Positions 56,312-64,000 of a DNA stretch of 64,000 bases are shown here, one piece after another. The DNA is from Pseudalkalibacillus salsuginis (GTDB taxonomy: Bacteria > Bacillota > Bacilli > Bacillales > Fictibacillaceae). Within the stretch, counting starts at the first letter, position 1, and the number at the start of each line of letters is the position of its first letter. The notes beneath the pieces were generated by a model that was not told the origin of the DNA, ran no database searches, and worked only from the letters and a program-made list of their open reading frames with translations. The stretch lies in contig NZ_JAKJHW010000006.1 of assembly GCF_021646685.1 (NCBI RefSeq), forward strand, positions 186,001 through 250,000, given 5' to 3'. A program made the translations under genes and the position numbers.

Positions 56312-57682
56312 ATGCTGCAAGCAGATTTCAAATTCAAAGATAAACGTATATTGGAAGCCATTATCGATAATGCCTTCGAATGGGTTGTGGTGGTTGATAC
56401 AGAGGGTATCGTACGTTTCATGAATAAGAATTATTGTGATTTCCTTGAGGTCAATTCTGAAAGAGTCATCGGGAAACACGTGACAGAAGTCATTGAAAAC
56501 ACCAGAATGCATATTGTAGCCAAAACCGGGAAGGCGGAAATTGCTGACCTCCAATACATCAAAGGGAGTTATATGATCGCCAACAGAATCCCGATTTTTC
56601 ATGAAAAAGAAGTGGTCGCGGCCCTTGGAACGGTCATATTCCGTGATACTGAACAATGGAAGAAAATGAACAGTCATGTGAAAAGCCTGTTTTCCGAACT
56701 GGAATTTTACCGTAAAGAGTGGACCGCGAATAACGGAGCAAAATATACTTTAAACGATCTAGTAGGCGTTTCGGACCCAATCAAGGATTTGAAGAACCAG
56801 GTGAAGAAAATTTCCAGTGGTGATATTTCCATTCTGATCCGAGGAGAAAGCGGTACAGGAAAGGAGCTTTTGGCCCATAGTATCCACCAGCTGAGTGAAC
56901 GTAGTATGGCCCCGTTCGTAAAAGTGAATTGCGCTGCCATACCCGACAACCTCCTGGAATCTGAGTTATTCGGATATGTAGAAGGAGCTTTTACTGGAGC
57001 CAAAAAAGGTGGTAAAGTCGGGAAGTTCATTTTGGCTAATGATGGTACGCTTTTTTTGGATGAAATCGGCGATATGCCTATGAAAATGCAGGCAAAACTC
57101 TTACGGGTGTTACAGGAAAAAGAAATCGAGCCGATCGGGGCGAATGAAACGGAGAAAGTCAATGTACGTGTCATCGCAGCCACGAATCGCCCCCTTGAAA
57201 AGATGGTCCAGGAAAAGTTGTTCCGGGAAGATCTATTTTATCGGATCAATGGCTTCCAGCTTCAAATACCCTCATTACGTGAAAGGAAGGAAGATATCAA
57301 GCCTTTGGTAGAACATTTCCTGGAAAAGGTGACCAGACGGACAGGCAAGCGGATCAAAAATATGGATGAAGAGGTCAGCCGAGTATTGTTCTATCATAAA
57401 TGGCCGGGAAACATACGAGAGCTGGAGAATGTTATAGAAGCAGCCGTGCACTTGGCTTATGGCGAGACGATCACGAAAGATTCCCTTCCAGAATACTTAA
57501 AGGAAAACGACAGGCTGAACATTGGGAGTAAATCGTTGAAAGAGTTGGTTGAACAGACTGAAATCAATGCCATCAAAGAAGCTCTTCAACAAAATGACGG
57601 TGATAAGCTTGCAGCAGCAAAAACGCTTGGCATCGGAAAATCAAGTTTCTATGAAAAAATGAAAAAATATAAGCTTATTTAA
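56312..57682 (+). CDS. Sigma-54-dependent transcriptional activator with PAS domain
   Basis: 456 residues: PAS sensor domain (about 10-115), AAA+ sigma-54 interaction domain with Walker A GESGTGKELLA, the sigma-54 loop EGAFTGAKKGG, Walker B TLFLDEIGDMP and R-fingers in ERKEDIKPL, and a C-terminal Fis-type helix-turn-helix (LAAAKTLGIGKSSFYEKMKK). The start was set at 56312 with GGCGGAG ahead; frame open to 56216. Located just before a -24/-12 promoter and catabolic genes, it most likely activates them in response to a small ligand. Confidence 0.93.
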   Translation: MLQADFKFKDKRILEAIIDNAFEWVVVVDTEGIVRFMNKNYCDFLEVNSERVIGKHVTEVIENTRMHIVAKTGKAEIADLQYIKGSYMIANRIPIFHEKEVVAALGTVIFRDTEQWKKMNSHVKSLFSELEFYRKEWTANNGAKYTLNDLVGVSDPIKDLKNQVKKISSGDISILIRGESGTGKELLAHSIHQLSERSMAPFVKVNCAAIPDNLLESELFGYVEGAFTGAKKGGKVGKFILANDGTLFLDEIGDMPMKMQAKLLRVLQEKEIEPIGANETEKVNVRVIAATNRPLEKMVQEKLFREDLFYRINGFQLQIPSLRERKEDIKPLVEHFLEKVTRRTGKRIKNMDEEVSRVLFYHKWPGNIRELENVIEAAVHLAYGETITKDSLPEYLKENDRLNIGSKSLKELVEQTEINAIKEALQQNDGDKLAAAKTLGIGKSSFYEKMKKYKLI

Positions 57683-57688
57683 AATGTT

Positions 57689-57782
57689 TTCCAGGATTCC
57701 GGAATCTTTCCGGTTTTCTGGAATTTTTACTATCAATGGGGTCAGGCTTGATTTAGGTTCTGTATTTTCCGACTTTTCGGAA
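57689..57782. promoter_or_regulatory. Candidate enhancer sites for the sigma-54 activator
   Basis: Three TTCC-N8-GGAA elements of exactly 16 bp start at 57689, 57708 and 57767; TTTTCCGACTTTTCGGAAAA around the last is the best dyad. They lie 50-160 bases upstream of the -24/-12 promoter. Caveat: CCGGAA-TCT-TTCCGG-TTTT at 57698-57716 could instead be the terminator of the activator gene. Confidence 0.55.
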
Positions 57783-57833
57783 AAGAACATCAAGGAATTG
57801 TATGGAAATCCATCTATACCAGTGTTTTGAAAC

Positions 57834-57850
57834 TTGGCATGGAACTTGCA
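57834..57850 (+). promoter_or_regulatory. Sigma-54 (-24/-12) promoter
   Basis: TTGGCATGGAACTTGCA matches the consensus YTGGCACG-N4-TTGCW with one change, 93 bases before the GntP permease gene. Confidence 0.85.
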
Positions 57851-57942
57851 ATTATTTGATAGCGGGTTGGAAAACGCTTTCAAATATAAACGAAAAAATG
57901 AAAGCGATACCAATAAATTGAAGAGTTAAGGGAGGATATGGG

Positions 57943-59262
57943 ATGTTAAGCATGATCGGTTTGATCGGTGGTCTTATTTTATTGATTATACTGACGATGA
58001 GGGGAATGAACCTTCTTGTGGTAGCCCCGCTTTGTGCATTGTTTGTTGCTGTTTTGAGCGGTCTGCCGCTTTTTCCGCAATTGGTAGAGGAAGGTGGAGC
58101 GAATCTGGTCGGTAACTATATGGCCGGATTTTCAGGGTTTGTCGCGTCATGGTTTTTGATGTTCCTACTTGGAGCAATTTTCGGGAAAGTGATGGAGGAT
58201 AGCGGTGCTGCTGACAGTGTTTCGAAATGGATTGTTGAAAAGCTCGGCATGAAACAGGCTGTCCTAGCGATTGTTATTGCGTGTGCTGTTTTGACATATG
58301 GAGGGGTAAGCTTGTTCGTCGTTGCCTTCTCAGTCTATCCGATGGCACTCAGTCTGTTCAAGCAAGCGGATCTCCCGCGGCGATTTATCCCGGCTGCACT
58401 CGCATTCGGGTCAGTAACGTTCACGATGACGTCTGCCGGTTCACCGGAAATCCAAAACTGGATTCCAATCGAATACCTGGGTACTTCACCATATGCTGGT
58501 TGGGAAGTCAGCCTGATCGTTGCGATTTTCATGGCTGTATTCGGGTATTGGTGGCTAAGGAGGATGATTGGAAAAGCAGTTTCGAAAGGAGAGCGGTTCG
58601 AAGCACGTGAAGACGATCCGAAGGTGGCGGAAAAGGAACTTCCTCATCCAATCACAGGACTTATTCCTTTAGTGGTCGTTTTAATCATTTCATTCATTTT
58701 TCATGATTCCTTACAGCAATCCGCATTGATTGTCGCTTTGTTAGGCGGTGTCATTTCAGCTTATTTCTTGAACAGGAAATATTTCACCGATTTTTGGGAG
58801 GCTTTATCCGCCGGTACGCTGGGAGCCTTGATTGCTATTGGCAACACCGCTGCTGTTGTTGGATTCGGTGGCGTTGCAAAAGCAGTTCCTGCATTTGAAA
58901 TGGCGGTCAGCGCTATGACAAGCATTCCGGGAAGTCCATTGATCGGCGGGGCAATCGCGGTCAGTGTGATTGCAGGTATGACCGGATCTGCGTCAGGTGG
59001 TCAAGCCATCGCTTTGCCGATCCTGGCACCTCATTACATGGACATGGGGGTCAACGCTGAAGCCCTGCACCGTACAGTAGCCATCTCTTCCGGTGCTTTG
59101 GATTCACTCCCGCATAACGGGTATGTCGTTACCACTATACGGGCGATTTGTGGAGAATCCCATAGTGCAGCATATGGAGCTGTCGGTGCTTTGACAGTCA
59201 TCGTTCCGTTGATTGGACTGGCGCTTGCAGTGATTCTATTCTCACTCGGAGTTGGCATTTAG
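57943..59262 (+). CDS. GntP family permease
   Basis: 439 residues, about twelve membrane helices. The family signatures FGKVMEDSGAADSVSKWI and GMTGSASGGQAIALPILAPH are present. The GntP family carries organic acids such as gluconate or 3-hydroxybutyrate with protons. Given the dehydrogenase that follows, 3-hydroxybutyrate is the likely substrate. AAGGGAGG precedes the ATG. First gene of the sigma-54 operon. Confidence 0.9.
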   Translation: MLSMIGLIGGLILLIILTMRGMNLLVVAPLCALFVAVLSGLPLFPQLVEEGGANLVGNYMAGFSGFVASWFLMFLLGAIFGKVMEDSGAADSVSKWIVEKLGMKQAVLAIVIACAVLTYGGVSLFVVAFSVYPMALSLFKQADLPRRFIPAALAFGSVTFTMTSAGSPEIQNWIPIEYLGTSPYAGWEVSLIVAIFMAVFGYWWLRRMIGKAVSKGERFEAREDDPKVAEKELPHPITGLIPLVVVLIISFIFHDSLQQSALIVALLGGVISAYFLNRKYFTDFWEALSAGTLGALIAIGNTAAVVGFGGVAKAVPAFEMAVSAMTSIPGSPLIGGAIAVSVIAGMTGSASGGQAIALPILAPHYMDMGVNAEALHRTVAISSGALDSLPHNGYVVTTIRAICGESHSAAYGAVGALTVIVPLIGLALAVILFSLGVGI

Positions 59263-59282
59263 GATAAAAAGGAGGAGCATTT

Positions 59283-60059
59283 GTGGTTAGGGATAAAGTT
59301 GTCTATATCACAGGAGCAGCGAGCGGAATCGGTTATGAACTTGCCTTATTATTTGCTGAACAAGGTGCAAAGGTCGCTCTCGTTGATTTGAATGAAGATG
59401 GGGTTAAGGAAGCGGCTCAAAAATTGAATGGAGAAGGGTATCAAGCAATCGGTTTACGCTGTGATGTAACAGTTGAAGAAGAGGTAAAACAGTCGATCGA
59501 TCAGACTGTCGAGCAGTTTGGAAGTCTGGATATCCTGATCAATAATGCAGGCTTGCAGCATATTGCATCAGTAGAGGAATTTCCGACAGAAAAGTTCGAG
59601 TTGTTGACACGAGTCATGCTCGTTGCACCATTTATTGCAATCAAGCATGCGATGCCCATCATGAAACGGCAAAAATTCGGACGGATCCTCAATATGTCCT
59701 CAATAAACGGATTAGTAGGGTTTGCTGGCAAAGCAGCTTACAACAGTGCGAAACACGGTGTGATCGGTCTGACTAAAGTGACGGCTATAGAGTCGGCAGA
59801 ACATGGCGTGACCGTGAATGCTATCTGTCCAGGTTACATTGATACGCCACTCGTTCAGAATCAATTGGAGGATCTTGCGAAAAATCGCGGGGTGACGAAA
59901 GAAAAAGTGATGGAGGATGTCATTTATCCACTTGTCCCCCAAAAACGATTGTTATCCGTAAAAGAAGTCGCAGACTACACATTGTTCCTGGCTAGTGAAA
60001 AAGCAAAAGGAATTACAGGTCAGGCAGCCGTCATTGACGGTGGATACACAGCACAATAG
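59283..60059 (+). CDS. 3-hydroxybutyrate dehydrogenase-like SDR
   Basis: 258 residues from GTG with AAGGAGGAG ahead. NAD motif TGAASGIGYELA, NNAGLQHIASVEEFP, catalytic Ser (MSSINGL), Tyr and Lys (YNSAKHG), and C-terminal substrate lid TPLVQNQLEDLAKNRG. The NAGLQH and lid blocks are hallmarks of 3-hydroxybutyrate dehydrogenases, which oxidise the product of PHB breakdown to acetoacetate. 20 bases after the permease. Confidence 0.9.
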   Translation: MVRDKVVYITGAASGIGYELALLFAEQGAKVALVDLNEDGVKEAAQKLNGEGYQAIGLRCDVTVEEEVKQSIDQTVEQFGSLDILINNAGLQHIASVEEFPTEKFELLTRVMLVAPFIAIKHAMPIMKRQKFGRILNMSSINGLVGFAGKAAYNSAKHGVIGLTKVTAIESAEHGVTVNAICPGYIDTPLVQNQLEDLAKNRGVTKEKVMEDVIYPLVPQKRLLSVKEVADYTLFLASEKAKGITGQAAVIDGGYTAQ

Positions 60060-60066
60060 CCTTTTG

Positions 60067-60099
60067 TTAAGGACACTTCAATTATGAAGTGTTCTTTTC
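60067..60099 (+). terminator. Terminator of the sigma-54 operon
   Basis: GGACACTTCA-ATTA-TGAAGTGTTC followed by TTTTCG. Confidence 0.85.
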
Positions 60100-60325
60100 G
60101 TTATGAGACCCTGTAACCACGAAAACAAGATTTTGAGGCACGCATAGGAGCGTTATGAGACCTTGAAAACACGGAAAGGCGATTTTAAGGGACTCATAAA
60201 AGCGTCATGGGACCCTATAATCACGAAAGAACGATTTTGAGGGACTCATAGGAGCGTCATGTGACCCTGAAACCACGAAAGAACAATTTTGAGGGACTCA
60301 TAAGAGCGTCATGAGACCCTGAATA
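60099..60325 (+). repeat. 52-bp repeat array, five units
   Basis: The element CGTYATGRGACC begins at 60099, 60151, 60203, 60255 and 60307, an exact 52-bp step. A unit reads ACTCATAAGAGCGTCATGAG, then CCCTGAAACCACGAAAGAAC and ATTTTGAGGG. Within each, CTCAT/ATGAG can pair. Same family as the 34.5-kb array. Confidence 0.85.
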
Positions 60326-60452
60326 CAAGGAAGAATACGAGAAAAGGAAGAATACGAGAAAAGGAAGAGCCGAATTATTCAAAGTTCATAGCAAAACTGG
60401 ATCCAGCTCGGGAGAAATATCTTTTATTTTACCTAAAGGGTTTCCATGCTGG

Positions 60453-60647
60453 GTGAAGATTGAAAAGGAACCTGATGGACAGATAACAGACCGCACATAT
60501 ATAGTGGATCAAGAGGGGATTGTTTTTCACCAACATGACATTTCCTCTCTCGAACCGACCTATGAACAGTTTTATTACGGAATAGGGAAGATCTCACGTA
60601 AATTGATGAAGAAAATGTTTCTGAACTATACCTATTTCCGGATTTAA
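60453..60647 (+). CDS. Hypothetical protein, probably 5'-truncated
   Basis: 64 residues from a GTG (KIEKEPDGQITDRTYIVDQE, then FHQHDISSLEPTYEQFYYGI). The same frame is open far upstream (FILPKGFPCW directly before) and runs back into the 52-bp array without a start codon with a ribosome site, so the gene looks cut by array sequence. Codon use looks genuine. Function unknown. Confidence 0.5.
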   Translation: MKIEKEPDGQITDRTYIVDQEGIVFHQHDISSLEPTYEQFYYGIGKISRKLMKKMFLNYTYFRI

Positions 60648-60734
60648 AGGTTTTTTTATGTAGGACCCAGAAGGATTTAGCCGTTCAAATATGAGGAATA
60701 TATTAATAAAAATCAACTGTAATAAGGAGCAGTC

Positions 60735-61448
60735 ATGAAAAAACTTATAGTGACTATCATTGCTTGTTTCGTCATCGTAGTGTCATTGCTTTACGGTACA
60801 TGGGAATTGTCAAATGCACGGAGTTTCCAATTGTTCGGGGATCTTGTGGACAAAGTTGAAACAGATCAAAAAGTTGTAGCGCTGACATTCGACGATGGAC
60901 CAACTGAAAAGACCAATGAAATCTTACGGATCCTTGATAAAAAAGATGTGTTGGTAACCTTCTTTTTGAATGGCGACAGTATCGAACAATATCCTGATGA
61001 AACGAAAGCAATCATCGATGCAGGACATGAAATCGGGAACCATACCTATTCGCATCAGAGGATGGTGTTCAAATCCTATTCAACAGTGAAAGCCGAAGTC
61101 GATCGGACGGAAGAATTGATCGAAGCCGCCGGATATGAAGAGAAGACCCATTTCAGACCTCCATACGGGAAGAAGCTGCTGTTACTGCCGTATTATTTGA
61201 ACAAGAAAGATATGAAAACCATCATGTGGAATATCGAGCCTGACTCCTATGCCGAAATTGCGGGGGATGCGACTAAAATCGTCGATCACGTGGACGAAAG
61301 GATCGAACCTGGGTCGATCATCCTCCTTCACGTCATGTATAACAACGAAAAAAGGGAATCCCTCGAGGCAGTCGAAGGTATAATCGATTCATTACATGAG
61401 CAAGGATACACATTCAAAACTGTGACTGAGCTTTTGGAGTATGAATAG
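60735..61448 (+). CDS. Polysaccharide deacetylase family protein
   Basis: 237 residues with an N-terminal membrane anchor or signal (5-24) and a NodB domain: TFDDGPTEKT (catalytic base Asp and metal Asp), NHTYSH (metal His pair), FRPPYG, and IILLHVMYN (usual LLHD, with Val replacing the Asp-neighbour). It probably deacetylates N-acetyl sugars of the wall. AAGGAG precedes the ATG. Confidence 0.9.
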   Translation: MKKLIVTIIACFVIVVSLLYGTWELSNARSFQLFGDLVDKVETDQKVVALTFDDGPTEKTNEILRILDKKDVLVTFFLNGDSIEQYPDETKAIIDAGHEIGNHTYSHQRMVFKSYSTVKAEVDRTEELIEAAGYEEKTHFRPPYGKKLLLLPYYLNKKDMKTIMWNIEPDSYAEIAGDATKIVDHVDERIEPGSIILLHVMYNNEKRESLEAVEGIIDSLHEQGYTFKTVTELLEYE

Positions 61449-61456
61449 AAGAAACG

Positions 61457-61490
61457 AGAGGACAGGTCACGGCGGACCAGTCCTTTCCCT
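61457..61490 (+). terminator. Terminator of the deacetylase gene
   Basis: AGGACAGGT-CACGGCGG-ACCAGTCCT followed by TTCCCTTT. Confidence 0.7.
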
Positions 61491-61491
61491 T

Positions 61492-61752
61492 TCAGTCGAT
61501 GATCATATCATTCTGAAGATCTAAAATACGGGCCATTACACGCTGGATCACTTCGCGTTGTTGTGGAGTTGAACTATGCGAAACCTTTTGCAGCTCCAGA
61601 TATACTTCTTCAAGCTGCTGCTGGGCACTAGAATAAGCAGCTGCTTCAATCTGAGGCTCTTGCCGATTGTATAATTCATTTTGTTCAGATGCATGTTCGA
61701 TCACTTGCTCTGCGCGATTTAGGAAAGTCCGTAAAGATTCATGTTCTGTCAT
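61492..61752 (-). CDS. YtzC/DUF2524 family protein
   Basis: 86 residues from ATG 61752 (AAGGAGGAAG ahead; frame open to 61782). All-helical, beginning MTEHESLRTFLNRAEQVIEH and ending ARILDLQNDMIID; the STPQQREVIQRVMARI LDLQNDMI stretch matches YtzC of B. subtilis. Function unknown. Confidence 0.82.
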   Translation of the reverse strand: MTEHESLRTFLNRAEQVIEHASEQNELYNRQEPQIEAAAYSSAQQQLEEVYLELQKVSHSSTPQQREVIQRVMARILDLQNDMIID

Positions 61753-61923
61753 TTGGGCTTCCTCCTTCAAAAAGTTGTACATATAGTGTGTTATAGCAAG
61801 TCGAATAATATGTGTAGGGTTCTGGACATTCGCATAATTTTTCAGACTTCCATATTTGTCCCTATCATCAAGGTTTTTCAGAACATAATGTATTAGTGAC
61901 TAGATAATAAGGAGGCTGAAAAC

Positions 61924-62097
61924 ATGAGCGATGGAAAAATCAGAAGAGGCGGTAAAGGTTTCACTTTAATCGTGGTTTTATTTATCCTACTGATTATTGT
62001 AGGAGCTTCTTATGGCGGCGGCTATGGATATGGCGGTGGCTATGGCGGTGGCTGTGGCTGTGACGGATATGGATATGGCGGCGGCTTTGGCTGGTAA
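61924..62097 (+). CDS. YjcZ family protein with long glycine-tyrosine tail
   Basis: 57 residues: MSDGKIRRGGKGFTLIVVLF then ILLIIVGASY, the YjcZ core shared with the 28-residue protein at 4366, followed by an unusual tail of Gly-Gly-Tyr repeats with two Cys (GGGCGCDGYGYGGGFGW). AAGGAGG precedes the ATG. The glycine/tyrosine tail recalls coat-associated proteins; sporulation expression is likely. Confidence 0.85.
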   Translation: MSDGKIRRGGKGFTLIVVLFILLIIVGASYGGGYGYGGGYGGGCGCDGYGYGGGFGW

Positions 62098-62110
62098 TTT
62101 GTAATACAAA

Positions 62111-62144
62111 AAAACAGATGGATGGCTATTTGCCGCCATCTGTT
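62111..62144 (-). terminator. Hairpin with T run on the minus strand
   Basis: ACAGATGG-N17-CCATCTGT with seven T on the minus strand. Downstream of the YjcZ gene; on the plus strand the T run is poor, so its orientation relative to a gene is unclear. Confidence 0.5.
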
Positions 62145-62261
62145 CAGCTGTATTTTCATATTTACCAGAAGTCAAGGGTTGACCACAGCGGTCGCCCTTT
62201 TCATCTTAACTATTGAAAAGTATAATAAAACTATTTCCAATGAAGATGGGAGGACCTGTTC

Positions 62262-62996
62262 ATGGAATTACATAAGATTGAACTTGTTGCTGATTGGCTG
62301 AAAAATGCTCATCATACAGTCATCCTTACTGGAGCCGGGATGTCGACGGAAAGTGGTATACCGGATTTCCGATCCAGAGAAGGCTGGTGGAAGAAAATCG
62401 ACCCGATGACAGTTTCTACAATAGAGGCACTTGAAAACGAATATGAGATGTTCCATGGCTTTTACAGCTTAAGGTTGGAAGATTTGACAACCTGTCAACC
62501 ACATAAAGGTCATAAGCTTTTATCTGAATGGGAGGAGCAAGGGTTTGTTAGCGGGATCATTACACAAAATGTAGATGGATTTCACCAGGAAGCGGGAAAC
62601 CAAACGGTTCATGAACTTCACGGTTCCCTACGATCGATCTTTTGCTCAACCTGTGGACATCCTGCTGATGAAGAAGCTTTTTTGAATCAGAAAGCTTGTT
62701 CAGAGTGTCAAGGGCATTTACGGCCTGATATTGTCCTGTTCGGTGAAATGCTGCCGCAAGAGGTATGGGGACAAGCCATCCGATTGATCGAGGAATCAGA
62801 TCTATTGATCGTCATCGGCTCGAGCCTTCAAGTTTCCCCCGCGAACGAACTGCCTTTTTTAACAGATGGAAAAAAGGTGATCATAAATAATGAGGCAACA
62901 CTTTTACATGATCAATTCGATTTACAGCTTGTAGGAAGAGCTGGGGACGTTCTCGAAGTGATCAATAAGCAAATGAAAGGAGGGGAGCTTACATGA
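62262..62996 (+). CDS. NAD-dependent protein deacylase, Sir2 family
   Basis: 244 residues. NAD-binding GAGMSTESGIPDFRS, TQNVDGFH, catalytic His in ELHGSL, a four-Cys zinc site (FCSTCG ... ACSECQ), and GSSLQVSPANEL. Removes acyl groups from lysines, like SrtN of B. subtilis. GGGAGG precedes the ATG. Overlaps the next gene by four bases. Confidence 0.94.
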   Translation: MELHKIELVADWLKNAHHTVILTGAGMSTESGIPDFRSREGWWKKIDPMTVSTIEALENEYEMFHGFYSLRLEDLTTCQPHKGHKLLSEWEEQGFVSGIITQNVDGFHQEAGNQTVHELHGSLRSIFCSTCGHPADEEAFLNQKACSECQGHLRPDIVLFGEMLPQEVWGQAIRLIEESDLLIVIGSSLQVSPANELPFLTDGKKVIINNEATLLHDQFDLQLVGRAGDVLEVINKQMKGGELT

Positions 62997-63253
62997 TGGG
63001 TCTTAAAATACCGAAGGAAGAGCGCGATCAATTGGTCAAGAACATTCAGGGATATTTCATCGATGAACGTGGAGAAGAAATTGGAGACCTTGCTGCTGGG
63101 CTCATGCTGGACTTTATTCTGAAAGATGTCGGGCCTTATTTGTATAACCAGGGTGTACGCGATGCGAAAAAACTCGTTCAAGAGAAAATGTTCAATGTTG
63201 AAGAAGATATGGACGCCCTCCAGCGACCGATCGAATTACATAAACGTTATTAA
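62993..63253 (+). CDS. DUF2164 family protein
   Basis: 86 residues: PKEERDQLVKNIQGYFIDER, GEEIGDLAAGLMLDFILKDV, GPYLYNQGVRDAKK. This is the DUF2164 pattern. Starts inside the sirtuin stop (ATGA), with AAAGGAGGGG ahead, so the two are translationally coupled. Function unknown. Confidence 0.85.
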   Translation: MMGLKIPKEERDQLVKNIQGYFIDERGEEIGDLAAGLMLDFILKDVGPYLYNQGVRDAKKLVQEKMFNVEEDMDALQRPIELHKRY

Positions 63254-63809
63254 TTCAAAAACTGAATAGGATTAAATCTTCCATTTTCCAACTTATTTTT
63301 ATATGGAATAATGAAGTTCAAGAGGCCGGCCACTTTGATGGGACGGTCTTTTTCATGTGTAGAGGTCTCTCATGAAGAACAACCATCCTGTATGTATCGA
63401 GGGCTTCCACTACTTGATCCATGTTTGTCGGGACAAATCCTGCTGAATTTGTTTTTACAACGTAGTGCATTTCTCCGAATCACAGGTCAGGATATTGTTG
63501 TCAGATAACCATTGTGAATAATCCTTGGCTGTCAGGCATGTAATAAATAAAATAACGAAAAAATACTGCAATTGCAATGAAGATTGCCCTTTCAGTCCTA
63601 AATTATCTAAAATGATTTTCAGAATTGTTGACATCCTTTCCATACCCATCTATAATTGCAGCAAATTTCATAAAGCTTAGGGAAGCTGGATGAGTTTCCA
63701 GCCTTGAAATGACAGTCAATCCACCTGAAAAAGGGATAAGGTAACGGAACTGAAGAGGGTCATCGCAACATTCCATTAAAAGGGAATCCATCTTTAAGGA
63801 GGAATTTTA
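63254..63809. other. Intergenic region with terminator and doubtful ORF
   Basis: A hairpin with GGCCG...CGGTC and TTTTT lies at 63314-63353. On the minus strand a 50-codon frame (63318-63470, MHYVVKTNSAGFVPTNMDQV) has only a close, poor ribosome site and is doubtful. No other structure is seen. Confidence 0.4.
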
Positions 63810-63962
63810 GTGAGAAAGAAGAATTCTGAAACACCAAGACCGGACCATGACCAAGAAGTGATTCGTGCCATGACTGATAAAGAAATTGAAGCTTTTCACA
63901 GAAAAACATATGAAAAATATTTTCGGGAAGCGAAACAAAGAAAAAGCACCCGTAGAAAATAG
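63810..63962 (+). CDS. Small basic protein of unknown function
   Basis: 50 residues from GTG 63810 with AAGGAGG ahead: MRKKNSETPRPDHDQEVIRA then MTDKEIEAFHRKTYEKYFRE and a Lys/Arg-rich end. No family recognised; the codon pattern and ribosome site support it. Confidence 0.6.
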   Translation: MRKKNSETPRPDHDQEVIRAMTDKEIEAFHRKTYEKYFREAKQRKSTRRK

Positions 63963-64000
63963 AGGTAAAAGTAGTGAAGAATGAGATGCTGCATTTGGTG

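Noticed and set aside
63318-63470. A 50-codon minus-strand frame (MHYVVKTNSAGFVPT...)
   Set aside because: The only ribosome site is two bases from the ATG and no family is recognised; kept as a remark in the intergenic entry.

Overview
The window looks like a chromosomal segment of an endospore-forming, Gram-positive member of the Bacillaceae. Moderately low GC, strong AAGGAGG ribosome binding sites, frequent TTG/GTG starts, hairpin-plus-T-run terminators and many families typical of Bacillus (YjcZ, YtzC, YtzI, YfkAB, HtpX with a divergent YkrK-like regulator, BdbDC, ClpE with CtsR boxes, CwlC-like amidase, InhA) all point that way. The species cannot be named from sequence alone. No rRNA, tRNA, insertion sequence, prophage or CRISPR array was seen.

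Layout. 1-6.4 kb: two DUF2254 membrane paralogues (one cut by the left edge), a secreted CAP protein, a coiled-coil protein, a YjcZ micro-protein, a C39-like lipoprotein and an unknown protein. 6.5-13.6 kb: a histidine-utilisation operon hutH-hutU-hutI-hutG behind a leader with an intrinsic terminator, facing a glutamate dehydrogenase that could oxidise the glutamate made. 13.9-21.4 kb: secreted subtilase, acyltransferase, AlkA-type glycosylase, 3D-domain wall protein, and a CwlC-like amidase fused to a glucosaminidase. 21.8-31.5 kb: MFS transporter, BsuPI lipoprotein, htpX/ykrK divergon with matching operators, DUF2157-GDYXXLXY pair, a cpREC protein, an ABC-F ATPase behind a leader-peptide attenuator, and RNase Z. 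32-45 kb: the metalloprotease InhA, an S66 peptidase pseudogene, two acetyltransferases (one with an in-frame amber codon), YfkAB, a quinone oxidoreductase-like enzyme, small membrane proteins, patatin, an RsbR-like STAS protein, BdbD-BdbC and a nitroreductase. 45.5-55.8 kb: CtsR-controlled clpE, a decayed ABC-2 permease, EamA transporter, SDR, phosphatase and NIPSNAP-Nudix genes, and an HpaB-type monooxygenase. 56-60 kb: a sigma-54 activator, a -24/-12 promoter, and a GntP permease plus 3-hydroxybutyrate-type dehydrogenase, read as one catabolic module. 60.7-64 kb: deacetylase, YtzC, a second YjcZ protein, sirtuin and DUF2164.

The most unusual layer lies between the genes. (i) A roughly 120-160 bp structured repeat recurs at five places, twice in tandem, always in the same orientation, with a compensatory base-pair change in its basal stem. 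(ii) Several intergenic regions carry arrays of a short motif repeated at an exact 20 or 21 bp step, and others a 52-53 bp step, values close to two and five turns of the DNA helix. (iii) The ABC-F gene is preceded by a 13-codon leader ORF, mutually exclusive pairings and a terminator.
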